From Chrysomallon squamiferum (Eukaryota > Mollusca > Gastropoda > Neomphalida > Peltospiridae), in contig CM022674.1 in the NCBI GenBank assembly GCA_012295275.1, forward strand, positions 15,931,964 through 15,995,963: a stretch of DNA of 64,000 bases. Reading direction: 5' to 3'. Within the stretch, counting starts at the first letter, position 1. Each line of letters opens with the position of its first letter. The notes under the pieces are model-generated. The model worked only from the letters and a program-made list of their open reading frames with translations. It did no database searches and was not told the origin of the DNA. Shown here piece by piece: positions 1 through 10,689 of the stretch. The position numbers and the translations under genes are program-made.

Positions 1-124
1 AGATAACCATACACATCTGTAACACAGTTTGATGTAACTTGTTCCTTTAATGTATTTTGCCTCATTGTAATATTGTTTTTGAGAAATATGCTCAGATCTT
101 CAACGCTGTAATATAAATATTTGT

Positions 125-312
125 CAACCCTACCGACCCATATACAACTGTAATATAATCTGTTGTATATCGTACTGACCTTTGTAACCTGTAATGTGTT
201 CACTTATATAGCCTACTGACCCAAACACCCATGTAATATAATTCTTTGTATATACTACTGACGCACACACCTGTGTAATGTAATTCTTTGTGTCATACTG
301 ACTCGTGAATCT
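125..312. repeat. 42-bp minisatellite, about 4.5 units
   Basis: Units begin with TACTGAC or TACCGAC and contain TGTAATATAATTCTTTGTAT or a variant. They repeat about every 42 bases and are imperfect. The minus-strand open frame across them is a repeat translation and not a gene. Confidence 0.7.
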
Positions 313-899
313 GTGGGTGCCCTCCCAAAACACTGAGGTCCCATAACGCGGAGGCATTAAACAATACAAGACAAGGTTGAGCGCATTACTAATAACGTGC
401 CGTTTACCTTGAATAACACGGGATGTCTCCGTATTATTGTTCTTATACAGAACTCTATTGTTCTTATATAGAAATCACTGATACGCGCTAACCCCTAGCA
501 CAATAAGCGATTATGGAATAGTCTGTATCAATAAATAACCTGAAAAAAATCGTTCGATCACTTCATCGTTTATTTTACTGCATAGTTAAAATTATAGTCA
601 TTTGTTCATTTTATTACATCTATAAATAATAGGTCATTCATAACCTTCACATATTTAAAATTATAGTTATTCATAACATTTATTCATTTTATTATTTAAG
701 GATGACATACTGATTAAACACCTGTATCTGAGGCAGTACAAATCATATATAATAAATTATTTATGAACTAAGATTGGATAAAAAAATATGTTGATAATGA
801 TGATCATAAATAAATAAATAAAACATATATTGAAGTATACATAATGTATTTAGGCTATTTAATTGTATGTAAACAGTGTCATAAAATGTGTACTCTTAC
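313..899. other. Non-coding stretch left of the PARP exon
   Basis: No convincing exon on either strand. On the minus strand TATATAAGAAC-type motifs occur twice near 440-475, which could be promoter-like sequence from an old LTR, but no paired LTR or primer-binding site is visible. The rest is AT-rich intron or intergenic DNA. The remainder of the PARP catalytic domain is not found here and must lie left of the window. Confidence 0.4.
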
Positions 900-1139
900 C
901 TACAGTACCTTTCCCACATGCGTAGATTCTGAATGCGAAACAAAGATTTCAGTTTGAATTCCGATTTGTTCATGGTAGAGAAAAATAATTTCATCACAGT
1001 TTTCACCTCCTCGACTTCGGTCAAGTCATCAAGTTTTAGTTTCACCAGTTCTACTGGTTGGTAACAGTCTAGAGGGAACCAGTTGTCTGGGAGAATTGGT
1101 GAACGTGGAAACTTCTTCGACGAAAGACATCGATGAACT
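900..1139 (-). CDS. PARP catalytic-domain start exon (PARP11/12-like), partial gene
   Basis: This minus-strand exon encodes the beginning of a poly(ADP-ribose) polymerase-type catalytic domain. The open phase reads PDNWFPLD, then VELVKLKLDD, then VMKLFFSTMNKSEFKLKSLF, and ends with RIQNLRMWERYCR. That pattern (a WxxxD start, an LF.xTM segment, then R.QN..LWE.Y) is the conserved opening of PARP11/PARP12/TIPARP-type mono-ADP-ribosyltransferase domains. The donor is strong (TGTAG|GTAAGAG). The 5' border is uncertain: an AG at 1140 needs phase 2, whereas an AG near 1117-1120 gives the phase 0 that the previous exon demands. The catalytic His and Tyr exons are not in the window. The likely role is mono-ADP-ribosylation of proteins, inferred from the family. 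Confidence 0.82.
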
Positions 1140-1162
1140 CTGAATTTTATTGTATAATAAAA

Positions 1163-1285
<123 letters not shown>

Positions 1286-1447
1286 AAAAAGTTAAAACAA
1301 AAATGAAGTAGGATATTAAGATATACGATAACGACAGACAAGTTTTGAAAACGTTAAGAGAGAAAAACATTTAAAATAAGTGAAAGTGAGGTACAAAATA
1401 TGTTAATCGAAAGTTATTGGTCTTGTACAATATTTTTCTATTTACAC

Positions 1448-1639
1448 TTTTGTTTGCCTCTGTACATCATCACTAGAAACAAAAGCAGGTCTCCTCAACA
1501 GTCGTCTTTGTTTTAATGTTTCCAGATGTGTTTGGATCATCTGGCTAAAATGTATTTCATACTGAAACGTGTCAGTTTCAAAATTATAAAATGGTTGCCC
1601 TGCCAAGTACTTCAGTTCAAGAGTATACTGCAGACTTTT
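1448..1639 (-). CDS. WWE domain, second half, of the PARP-like gene
   Basis: A 192-bp exon (64 codons, phase 0 to phase 0) on the minus strand. Its acceptor is strong (TTGTTTTTGTTATAG|AAAAG) and its donor is AAA|GTGTAAAT. It reads SLQYTLELKYLAGQPFYNF, then TDTFQYEIHFSQMIQTHLET, then LKQRRLLRRPAF. The F.Y.I.F..M.Q..L.T..R...RRP.F pattern is the C-terminal half of a WWE domain and closely resembles the PARP11 family. The domain is thought to bind iso-ADP-ribose or mediate protein contacts. It joins in frame to the exon at 2084-2279, completing the WWE fold immediately before the PARP catalytic exon. Confidence 0.85.
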
Positions 1640-2083
1640 CTATAACAAAAACAATATGCTGTTTTATGTAATAACATATGATATGGGTATGATATATGTT
1701 ATATGTAAAGTAACGTCAGTTGTGTGACATGATGTGATATTCTTTGACTATGTATGAATGTGATATGTGATACAACAGATTATTTTTATTTGATAACTAC
1801 TAATATATTATAAACACAATGTTATAGGTATTAACATGAACATTTTAAACATCTCTTTCTTTCTTCCTTCTTACTTTTTCTAAATTGTATTTTATAAATT
1901 TTCATTTCTTTAAATATTATTTATCTTTCTTACGTATAATGTTCTTTATCGTTTTTAAACTAAAATTAAAGTAAGACAATAAGTAAATGAATAAATAAAT
2001 TAAACAAAATGAAAGATAAAATAAAATAAATAAGAATAAAAAATAAAAAAGTAGTTCATCAATAAAATAAAATTAGTATTCAC

Positions 2084-2279
2084 TGGCTTATAAGGCAGCC
2101 AATTTCCAGAGTCTGCCTCAAAATACCAACACCACTGTGTGAGCTGTGTGAAGTTGTCTTCTTGTCCAGTGACATACGATGCTGTTGAGAGACGCTGAAC
2201 TTTGACATCAACCACTCCCAGTTCCAAACAAACTAAAGCTCTCGTTACTGGCAAATGCAATAGAGAAATTATTTGAAAA
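2084..2279 (-). CDS. WWE domain, first half, of the PARP-like gene
   Basis: A 196-bp minus-strand exon with acceptor TTCTTTTTTCAG and donor CCA|GTGAAT. It ends with TQWCWYFEADSGNWLPYKP, which holds the paired Trp and the W..Y signature that open a WWE domain. About 45 residues before it (including LVCLELGVVDVKVQRLST) have no obvious motif. The leading single base needs two bases from the previous exon, which the 60-bp exon at 2553-2612 supplies. The outgoing phase 0 matches the exon at 1448-1639. Confidence 0.82.
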
Positions 2280-2552
2280 CTGAAAAAAGAATGTGTGTAT
2301 GTCTGTCTGTATATACGAGTATACATTATAGATATAGATGTAGTAAATTTTAATTAGTGGCACAAAAAAGTAATAGTACAATTGCAATACGATTAACACA
2401 TAACATGTTTACATATTGTTTTGTAGTATTAAGTAATAAAAAAAAATAGTAAAAGAGTATACTTAAAAGAGAGGAAATCTTCTGAGATGTCTTAATGAAC
2501 TATTATTTTTCAAATTATTTTTAATACATACTTTTTCAAAAAGATAAAAAAC

Positions 2553-2612
2553 TTAGGACATTGGATCCAAGGAGGACTGAACTTGTGGACAATACCTTCT
2601 GAAGGATGTACT
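2553..2612 (-). CDS. Small linking exon of the PARP-like gene
   Basis: A 60-bp candidate exon on the minus strand. The acceptor is good (TTTTACTTTTGTTTCAG) and the donor is moderate (CCTAA|GTTTTT). It reads VHPSEGIVHKFSPPWIQCP. Its phase is 2 in and 2 out, which fits both the repeat exon upstream and the WWE exon downstream. No domain is recognised. The phase agreement on both sides is the main support. Confidence 0.55.
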   Translation of the reverse strand, partial: STSFRRYCPQVQSSLDPMS

Positions 2613-2666
2613 CTGAAACAAAAGTAAAACTACATTCTGATATGTCACTGTTATTAAAACTTATAC

Positions 2667-3206
2667 TTTTTTCCATATTCATTTATCGCTTCTGGTTGTT
2701 TCACATTAAGTTGTTTCTGTTGTGAAACTTATACTGGATGTAATTTCACTTTAACATCAAGTTGTTTATGCTGTGAAAGTTGAGCTGGATCTGCTTTCAC
2801 TTTTACATCAAGTTGTTTCTGCTGTGAAACTTGAGGTCCATTTGCTTTCACTTTTACATGTAGTTGTTCTTGCTGTGAAATTTGTGCTCGATCTGCTGTA
2901 ACTTTCAGGCCAAGTTTTTTCTTCTGTGCATCTTTTACTGGATAAGCTTTCCTCATCACATCAAGCTGTTCCTACTGTTTTTGAGACGGAATAGTTTTCA
3001 GTTTGACATCAAGTTGTTTTTGCCTTGAAACCTGTTTTAGATCTAGTTTTACTTTCAAATCAAGTGGTTTCTATTCTAAATCTTTTATTGTATCTGCTGA
3101 GACTTTCCTGTTAAATTGTTCCTCTTCTGGAAGATCATCTTGGTAATACCACCCATTGGTTTCGAAGACGTCATTATCATCAAATTTATCAAAGTGAAAT
3201 ATACTT
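2667..3206 (-). pseudogene. 17-residue-repeat exon upstream of WWE, three nonsense codons
   Basis: A 540-bp minus-strand unit between acceptor TATTTTATTTCAG and donor AAAAAA|GTATAAGT. It starts FHFDKFDDNDVFETNGWYYQ and continues into eight 16-17-residue repeats, consensus KVKADPAQVSQQKQLDV, then KQPEAINEYGK. The single frame runs end to end except for TAG at 3071-3073, TAG at 2972-2974 and TAA at 2729-2731. All three fall where the other units have Gln (repeat positions 12, 12 and 8). Outgoing phase 2 fits the next exon. Either the exon is decayed, the allele is null, or the bases are wrong. If the stops are real and the exon is included, no product reaches the WWE and PARP domains. The repeats are Lys/Gln-rich and probably helical. 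Confidence 0.6.
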
Positions 3207-3337
3207 CTGAAATAAAATATAACAGTGAATCAGTGATTTCTCTTAAATCTTCACCAGTTGTGGTATTTTCATCATTAAATGTAACATTGACAGGTTTTCT
3301 ATTTTTTAAAATACATTTAATACTGAATTATCAAAAC

Positions 3338-3413
3338 TTTGGTAAGTTTGTGTACTATTTGTAAAATTCTATCTGCCAAGCATTCTACCTCTTTCTTGTA
3401 CATGTTTAAATCC
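3338..3413 (-). CDS. Possible further upstream exon of the PARP-like gene
   Basis: Minus-strand frame NMYKKEVECLADRILQIVHK between a good acceptor (ATGCTATTTTCAG) and a possible donor (ACCAAA|GTTTTG). Its outgoing phase 0 does not match the phase 2 needed by the repeat exon, so either the donor is wrong, another exon lies between, or this is chance. Confidence 0.25.
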
Positions 3414-3730
3414 CTGAAAATAGCATTATAAATATAAAATAGACAATGGATATTTAAAAAATAATAAGTATAAAATAATTTTGCTACTTGCTTAAAAAAG
3501 AGAAAAAGGAAATAATAATAATAATAATATTAACAATAATTATAATAAACAAAGAAACAAACTAAGTATCTAACAAATAAATAAATAAATAAGTAAATAA
3601 ATTAGTAAGTAAACAAAAATAAGTGAGTAAGTAAGTAAGTATATACGTAAGTAAATAAATAAATAAACATTAACCAATAAAAGCTAAGTTATAAATTTAT
3701 GTATGTGCGATTTCTTCTGTGCCAGTGCAA

Positions 3731-3768
<38 letters not shown>

Positions 3769-3769
3769 C
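3414..3769. other. AT-rich unique sequence left of the duplicated block
   Basis: Low-complexity AT-rich DNA with TAAA/TAAG runs (3585-3665) and an (AAT)n then (AAC)n run at 3731-3780. No exon is visible. It lies just before homology to the second copy begins. Confidence 0.6.
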
Positions 3770-4249
3770 AACAACAACAACACAACAATGATACAATCAA
3801 TAATTAAGAAAGAAAATGATGTCTGACATTTCATTAATTTAAAATTTTTATAATGTCGTTTTATATTTGTCTTTTTCTCCTTTCTTTCATCCAATCTTGT
3901 TATTCGTTCACTGTTTATATAATTACAGTACCTGATCTGTATAGGACAGTATTGTCAATAAAATCATAAAACAAAGAAGTTTTCTGAAGTATTCTTAATA
4001 CATTAATTGATTAATAATGTGTTCATTTATCAGCAATGGGGAACACCTTCAAGCAGGCGGTTTCGATATCTGAAACTTTGTGGTTCTTTTTTATCAAGCT
4101 ACTGCGTTTAAGGGCTTCAACATCGTATAAGGGAGGTAAGTCTCACAGTCATATTTGGTGAAATAGCAAAGTTCTCGTTCTTAATGAGTTCACAATTATT
4201 AGTAGAAGAATACTGACAAATAATAATGATGATAATACAAATAATAACA

Positions 4250-4740
4250 ATGATAATAACAAATATTATGTGTATTAAAAATATATATATATATATATAA
4301 ATCGGGTAATTTGTATTAAATTTGTCTTTAAATCTATAACACAATCACAATCGAGTTTAAATAAAATAAATCATATCGCTTGGCTATTTTTCCTTTTATA
4401 CATTCCATAACTTTGCTTTAGTTGTTTTATTTTTAAAATTATACAGCACTATACCAAGTGGGAAATATAGGCTCGATTGGAATAAACGATATAATTAAGC
4501 AATTGTGGCCGAATACATATGATCTATATTTTAACTATACAAGTAAATGTCGTGTAATTTATGTACTTACAAGTAACACAAAGTAGTTTCAGTTATTTGC
4601 ATTTATTTATCTGTGTTTTTATCTGTATTATTTTTTACGTAGCCTTTTTTAAAACTATTAATACTTTATGTTAAAGACCCACATTGATCATCCTACACTA
4701 TCAAAAATATTAATAACCAGAATGTCCGTGTTCGGCTGAA
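4250..4740. other. AT-rich non-coding stretch in copy 1
   Basis: Contains an (AT)n run at 4280-4299. The rest of 3780-5160 is AT-rich without exons on either strand. Copy 2 at about 18120-19530 is the same. Confidence 0.5.
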
Positions 4741-4782
4741 GGGCTAGGATTTCAGTAGGTAAATAAGCCGGTTAACACTCCA

Positions 4783-4890
4783 TAATACTAATACTAATAG
4801 TAATACTAATACTAATACTAGTACTAATAATAGTAGTAGTAGTAGTAGTAGTAGTAGTAATAATAGTAGAAGTAGTAGTAGTAGTAGTAG

Positions 4891-4925
<35 letters not shown>
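4783..4925. repeat. (TAC/TAG/AAT)n trinucleotide microsatellite, copy 1
   Basis: Imperfect ACT/AGT/AAT trinucleotide run that gives a false poly-Leu frame on the minus strand. The equivalent in copy 2 is at about 19158-19298. Confidence 0.9.
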
Positions 4926-5164
4926 CACAGTCACTGTTTTCTATATTTTTGAGACTCGTGTGTAAAAATGGGTACATCAGGTAAGGGTGGAACTAATTTA
5001 GTTTGAAATAAAAGATGTAAAATATAGATTTCAGATATTTAGTGTTACAATAAAAGAAGAAAAATGTAGATTTTAGAAACAGAATTATTTTGCTATTTTC
5101 TAAAAAAAAAAAAAAAAAAAAAAATTAAAAATTAAATAAATAACAGAAAAAGAAAACAAAATGG

Positions 5165-6960
5165 TGGCAAATGCTGTATTCCTAACCTTAACACTAATCC
5201 TTAACCTAGCTCAATTTCTAAATTAATACCCTGGAAATTCGCAGCATGAGTTTTTTCCCTTACGCTAACTCCAATCGTGACCCCCAAATTATTTTGCACA
5301 TTATAAGATCACTAATGATAATATTGTATCATCCAAGCTCTAACCCTAACACTAACCCTAACCCTAACCCCAACCCTAAACGTAGCTCAACTTCTAAACC
5401 TAATCCAACGCAGGTCCGGAACATGAATTCTTACCCTTTCGCTACTTCCACGTGACTCACACATTATGTTGCACATGATCCTAACACTAGTCATACAATT
5501 TAAACAACCCTAGGTTTAGCCCTAACCCTAACCCTAACCCTTATCCAAACTCTAACCCTAACCTTAACCCTCTCTCAATTTCTAAAGTTAATCCTACGGA
5601 ATTCCGCCACATTAATTCTTACCCTTACGCTAATTCGAATCGTGACCTCAAATTAGTTTGCACATTATTAGAAGATTAATGATACAGTTTTAATAATCCT
5701 AGCTCTAACCCTAACCCTAAATCTATCCCTAACCTTAACCTTAACCCTAGCTCAATTTCTAAACCTAAACCTACGGAGGTCCGCAACATTAATTCGTACG
5801 ATACTTCCAGTCGTATCCCACAAATTATCTTGCACATTGTCATAACACTAATGATAAAGTTTAAATAAAACTACCTTCAACCCTAATCCTAACCCTAACA
5901 CTAGCTTAACTACCGAAACTACTGCTACGGAGGTTCGGAATATTAATTCTTACCCTTAAGCTAATTCCAGTCGTGAACCACACATTATTTTTGACATTAT
6001 CATTACACAAGTGATAAAATTTGAATAACCCTAACCCTAACCCTACCCTTAACCGTATCTCAGTTTCAAAGCTCAATCCTACGCATCTTTTATTGTTAGT
6101 CTTACGCTACTTCCAGTCGTGACCCAGAATTTATTTTTCACATTATCATAACGTTAATGATAAAACTTAAATAACCGTAGAACTAACACTAACACTAACC
6201 CTAACCTAACCCTAACCTTAACGCTAGCTCAATTTCTAAAGGAATAGTACGGAGGCTCGCAACATTATTTCTTACCCTTACGCTACTTCCAAGCGTGACC
6301 CCAAATCATTTTGCATTAACACTAAGGATAAAATTTAAATGATCCTAGCTCTAACCCTAACCCTAACCCTGACCCTAACGTGACCCCAAATTATTTTGCA
6401 TATTATCATAACACTAATGATAAAATTTAAATGATCCTAACCCTAACCGTAGCTTAACATCCAAACCTAATCCTATGGAGGTTGGGAACATTTATTCTTA
6501 CGCTTAATCTAACTCAAATCGTTACCCTCAGTTTATTTTGGACATTATCATAACACTAAAAATTTAAATGACTCCAGCTCTAACTCTAACCCTAACACTA
6601 ATCCTAGGTGAAGTTGTAAACCTAATCCTACCCACGTCCTCAATATTAATTCTTACTCTAACTCTACTTTGAGTGGTGACTCTGATATTACTTTGCACAT
6701 TATCACAACACTCATAATAAAATTACAATAACCCATCCTCTATCCCTAATCCTAACCCTAACATTAAACCTAACCTTAACCCTAACCCTAACTCTATCCT
6801 TAGCTCAACTTCTAAACCTAATCCTACCGAGGTCCCCAATTTTAAATTTTACCCTATCCCTACTTACAGTCGTGACACTCACATTATTTTGCAGTTTATC
6901 ATAACATTTATAATCAAATTTAAAAATCCTAACTCTAACCCTAACCTAACCCTATATCAC
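5165..6960. repeat. Composite telomere-like satellite, copy 1
   Basis: Short degenerate CCCTAA blocks alternate with a conserved spacer, giving about eleven units of roughly 150-190 bp. Each spacer carries recognisable pieces in order: AGCTCAATTTCTAAACCTAAT, a CTACGGAGGTCCGCAACATT piece, TTACCCTTACGCTACTTCC, then GTCGTGACCC, ATTATTTTGCACATTATC and AACACTAATGATAAAATTTA. The blocks are internal and degenerate, so this is interstitial satellite DNA and not a chromosome end. A single unit recurs inverted near 46.1-46.4 kb. Confidence 0.9.
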
Positions 6961-7792
6961 GGTGCAAACAATGACGTCCTTTATCAAATCCAGTTTTAAC
7001 TTTTTGGACAGAACTGACAGATTATTTGTTTAAATTATGATATCATTTCATACGAGTAAACAATATATTATGTTCTCTCAACCGCTCCGATCGACAAAGA
7101 ATTCATAAAGAAATGTAGCCGGTCAAGCATGAATTGTGTATTTCTGTAATTCCTGGAATCGATGTGGACATAAAACAAGTATGATGGACGGGGAAGTCGA
7201 AATTGACAACCAGCAAATAGGAAAAGTATGTGAGGTATTCAGGAGCTGAGCATACTAGTTTATGTTAGCTGATAGATATAGTCTGCTACACACAACCTGG
7301 TTTTGTTCAACCAAATGTAATTCAGAATGGGCGGTAACCAGAATCTATCTTTGTTTATTTGCTTATAAAATATTGCCCAGCATTTTCTACTTTAGCAAAC
7401 ACCCTGAAAGTTTTTATTTCAACTGAAACTTTGCCAGTTCTAGAACAATCGATCCGCCTTTGATACGGACAGTAACAGTTAATTAAATACACTGATTAGA
7501 AAATCAGTTATATTTTTAATCTTTATTACCAATATTTTATTTCTGCTCTCTAAAGAAGTAGGCCAGATATATATATCGGAAAAAAAGAAGTTTTAAATGT
7601 AACAAAGGAACCTTTATCACGAGAGACAAGAAGAAGATGTTCAAAATATCTGGATGTTTTTTTTCTTCTAATTTCTACTAAGTCCATACTTGACAACATC
7701 ATAATAGACGCTTAAGTTTTCGTAAACAGTGATCCCGTGAGTTAAAACACGACAACAAATGCCAATCTAACGGGAATCCTACTTTCTGAAAG
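6961..7792. other. Sequence upstream of the PAN exon, copy 1
   Basis: Mostly single-copy AT-rich DNA. A tiny open frame, MMDGEVEIDNQQIGK, ends at a good donor (GGAAAA|GTATGTGAG) near 7226, but it lacks a signal peptide and its phase does not fit the PAN exon, so I do not call it an exon. The 5' exons of the PAN/LDLR-B gene, including any signal peptide, were not found. Confidence 0.4.
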
Positions 7793-7980
7793 GTATTTGG
7801 TATCTGTCAACACAGCTAGGAATAAATTGGTGTGTGCAGCGCAGTATGACCTTGAACCCAGATGCAAAACGTTCAGGTTTGAAAAGTCGTCTGCCAAATG
7901 TTTTCTTTTCAGTGAAGTTGTCACTGGAGGCTGCAATGCGCCAGTACTGAGTAGCATTTCTAGTTACTACATACATCAGG
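7793..7980 (+). CDS. PAN/apple domain exon of the PAN-LDLR-B gene, copy 1
   Basis: Plus-strand exon reading NKLVCAAQYDLEPRCKTFRF, then EKSSAKCFLF and GGCNAPVL, ending YYIHQ. The cysteine spacing with a central KTFRFEKSSAKC matches a PAN/apple domain, an extracellular binding module. The donor is CATCAGG|GTAAAT with one base left over, which joins G|AC to give Asp and continues in frame into the exon at 9265. The 5' border is uncertain: a weak acceptor (TACTTTCTGAAAG) precedes 7793, and the frame is open upstream to 7746. In this copy the fourth residue after the first Cys is Tyr (TAT), whereas copy 2 has the expected Cys (TGT). Confidence 0.75.
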
Positions 7981-8259
7981 GTAAATATCTGTCTGTTTGT
8001 CTGTCGGTCTATCTGTGTGTCTATATCTCAGTAAATATATATATATATGTATATATATTCTGTTAATATTTCATGATTAACGTCGATATTACGCAATTTA
8101 GCTTGATTATCTCTGAAACAAGGTGATAGTATTAAATGTAGTAGAAGTAGCAGCACTAGTAGTAGTGATTGTGGTACTTGAAACAGTATTATAGTAGAGT
8201 TGCAGTAGCAGTTTTATAGCAATATAAGGAATGAAGTACTATCTGTAATAATAATATTA

Positions 8260-8600
<341 letters not shown>

Positions 8601-8629
8601 GTCTTCTCTCTATACAGATAGGTAGTTAG

Positions 8630-8711
8630 ACTGATAGACAGTCAGAGAGACAGACAGGACAATAGACAAACATAGAGATAAGTACACAAACAGATTAACA
8701 TACAGACATAT

Positions 8712-8771
<60 letters not shown>

Positions 8772-9060
8772 CAGATCAGAGGAAAGTATGTGTATGTGTG
8801 TGTGTGTGTGTTAATGTGTGTTTGCATGTGTATGTGTGTTCACACACAGAACTATTGAGAGCTAGATAGATGCATATATACATACATGTGTATGTGACTA
8901 TATATCTGTTAAAATATGTATCTATATATCTGTCTATCTGTCTATCTATCTATCTATCAATCTATTTATATGTCTATTTATTTATATGTGTGTTTGTGAG
9001 TGTGTGTGTGTGTGTCTGTGTGTCTGTGTGTGTAATAGTCTGTGTGTAAATCTTTTGCGA
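8630..9060. repeat. GATA/GACA, (GA)n and (TG)n microsatellite cluster, copy 1
   Basis: Successive AGACAGAC, GATAGATA, (GA)n (8725-8760), (GT)n, TCTATCTA and (TG)n tracts. No coding potential beyond repeat translation. Confidence 0.9.
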
Positions 9061-9264
9061 GATACCTACCTGTCTGTCTCTTAGTAACTTTTTTATTTTA
9101 AACATTTTAACACTTTTATGTCTCTGGCCTTCTGTTTTTAATAATATTTGTGTTTAAGACCTTATTTAAGAATTTGACTAATTTGAAAAACAATCCTGTA
9201 TTATATTTCTCATTAATTTCTAGTTTAAAAATATCAGATTTCTATTTTCGTTACTTAATTTCAG

Positions 9265-9430
9265 ACGTTCCGCAGATTTTTGATACAGCACTGGATAGCA
9301 AAAACCGTAGACTCTATTATTCCGGTGGCAACAATATAGAGTTCATTGACCTTCAAAGTGGCAAACAGAGGAAAGTTCTAACTGAAAATGGAGCCAATTT
9401 GAGACGTTTGTACGTTGACCCAGAAAAGAT
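9265..9430 (+). CDS. LDLR class B (YWTD-type) repeat exon, copy 1
   Basis: A 166-bp exon with acceptor TTACTTAATTTCAG and donor AAAGAT|GTAGTT. It reads VPQIFDTALDSKNRRLYYSG, then NIEFIDLQSGKQRKVLTENG, then LRRLYVDPEK. The D..NRRLYYSGG...I...DL.SG..R.VL core is an LDL-receptor class B repeat, one blade unit of a six-bladed extracellular beta-propeller. Phases are 1 in and 2 out. The outgoing AT joins the G of the next exon to make Met and continues LIFAAIPTEGI. Identical in protein sequence to copy 2. Confidence 0.85.
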
Positions 9431-9924
9431 GTAGTTGAAACAGTAGTAGTAGCCGTAGTAGTAGTAGTAGTAGTAGTAGTAATAGCAGTAGCAGTAGCCG
9501 AAACAGCAGTAGTAAAAGTAGTGGTAGTAAGTATACTAGTTATAGCTGTGGTGGTTTCAGAATTAGTAACTGTAATAGTAATAGCAGTTGTAGTAGAAAC
9601 AGTAGTATTTGGTTAATTCGCTGTAGTTATAGTAGTAATAACGGTGTTATGTAATGAGTAGTAGCGATTGTTGTTGCTGCTGCTGTTGTTGTTCTTATTA
9701 TTGTTGTTGTTGGTTGTGGTGTTCTTCTTCTTCATTTTGTCACCGGTAGTCTCCCTTTCTTAGTTTTCATTCCTGGAAATTTCTGATCCTAATATGACAC
9801 TTTATCTGTGTTTGAATTAAGTCTCTGTCTAGCACTAAAGCGAATGCTGATATAAAAATGAATTACAATTATTAGTTCAATGTCTTTGTCATATTTATTT
9901 TTATTATTTGTTTTCTCTCCCTAG
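9431..9924. other. Intron with degenerate GTA/GTT repeats, copy 1
   Basis: Imperfect AGT and TTG trinucleotide repeats from 9440 to 9730, then AT-rich sequence ending in the acceptor TTTTCTCTCCCTAG. Confidence 0.7.
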
Positions 9925-10051
9925 GCTCATCTTTGCTGCTATTCCCACTGAAGGAATTATACGTAGTGACTATGATAAGAAAACAACACAATTTCTGGCT
10001 TTCCAGAGATCTATCATATCTCCTTTGATGCGAAATGCACCCACTTTCCTA
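9925..10051 (+). CDS. LDLR class B repeat exon, copy 1 (3' border unresolved)
   Basis: Begins after acceptor TTTTCTCTCCCTAG and, with AT from the previous exon, reads MLIFAAIPTEGIIRSDYDKK then TTQFLAFQRSIISPL. It continues the beta-propeller (L.FAA....GIIRSDYD..). The frame is open to 10138. GT sites at 10052 and 10060 give phases 0 and 2, but the next recognised exon needs phase 1. Either a short exon is missed between 10140 and 10480 or a non-canonical donor is used. The right end given here is the first plausible GT. Confidence 0.6.
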
Positions 10052-10139
10052 GTCTTTTGGTGTTTACAATTCATTCAAATTGACGAGCCAACAACAGCCC
10101 ATCTATCTATCTTTCTAACTACCTACCTAAATACCTAAA

Positions 10140-10362
10140 TACACTTAAAAAGTATTAATCGTAAATACTAAAAGATAAGGATGAAACAAGTTTGTGAGAT
10201 AGAGAGAGAGATAGAAAGAGAAAGTAATGAAAGAAAGAGAGAATTAACGAGTATGACCAGAACAGAGAGACGGAGACCATAACAAATAAAAAAAAAATTA
10301 AAAAAAATTAAAAATAGCAGACATAATTAATCCTGTTAAATGTCGGTGTATCTTGAATATGC

Positions 10363-10393
<31 letters not shown>

Positions 10394-10481
10394 TTTGTTT
10401 GTTTGTTTGTTTGTTTGTTTGTTTGTTTATTTATATATTTTTATTTTACTTATTTATTTATTTTGTAATTATTATCATCAG
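10140..10481. other. Intron, (GATA), (TTTA)n and (GTTT)n tracts, copy 1
   Basis: AGAGAGATAGA-rich sequence at 10195-10280, then TTTA/GTTT tetranucleotide runs at 10364-10430. No exon recognised. Confidence 0.6.
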
Positions 10482-10644
10482 ATCACAGACTAATTTGGAT
10501 AAATAAGAATCAGTTGCTGTTGATATGGGAAAATGTGTGGGGTGAAGATCGCGTTCAAATCCCAGTCAATCCGAAAACATTTCTGGGGGATATAACTTTT
10601 ATCCCATGGAATGGAATCATGTTCACAACCAGCAGTATGAAAAG
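10482..10644 (+). CDS. LDLR class B repeat exon, copy 1
   Basis: A 163-bp exon with acceptor TTATCATCAG and donor AAAAG|GTGATT. It reads HRLIWINKNQLLLIWENVWG, then EDRVQIPVNPKTFLGDITF and IPWNGIMFTTSSMK. The R.IW.NKN motif replaces the usual YWTD of class B repeats. It needs one base in (phase 1) and leaves AG, which combines with the first base of either downstream terminal exon to give Arg. Copy 2 differs by several codons (for example IFTTSS in place of MFTTSS). Confidence 0.8.
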
Positions 10645-10689
10645 GTGATTTGATTTGACTTTTGTTTAGTGACATTAGATCAAAATTAA

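Noticed and set aside
2667-3206. Alternative genetic code with UAA/UAG as glutamine
   Set aside because: All other genes in the window use TAA, TAG and TGA as stops (TAA ends the microseminoprotein-like gene). Gln-rich repeats are simply prone to C-to-T stops.
5165-6960. Chromosome end
   Set aside because: CCCTAA blocks are short, degenerate, separated by a conserved spacer and flanked by gene-bearing DNA on both sides.
7181-7226. First coding exon MMDGEVEIDNQQIGK before the PAN exon
   Set aside because: Good donor but no signal peptide, and its phase does not fit the PAN exon.
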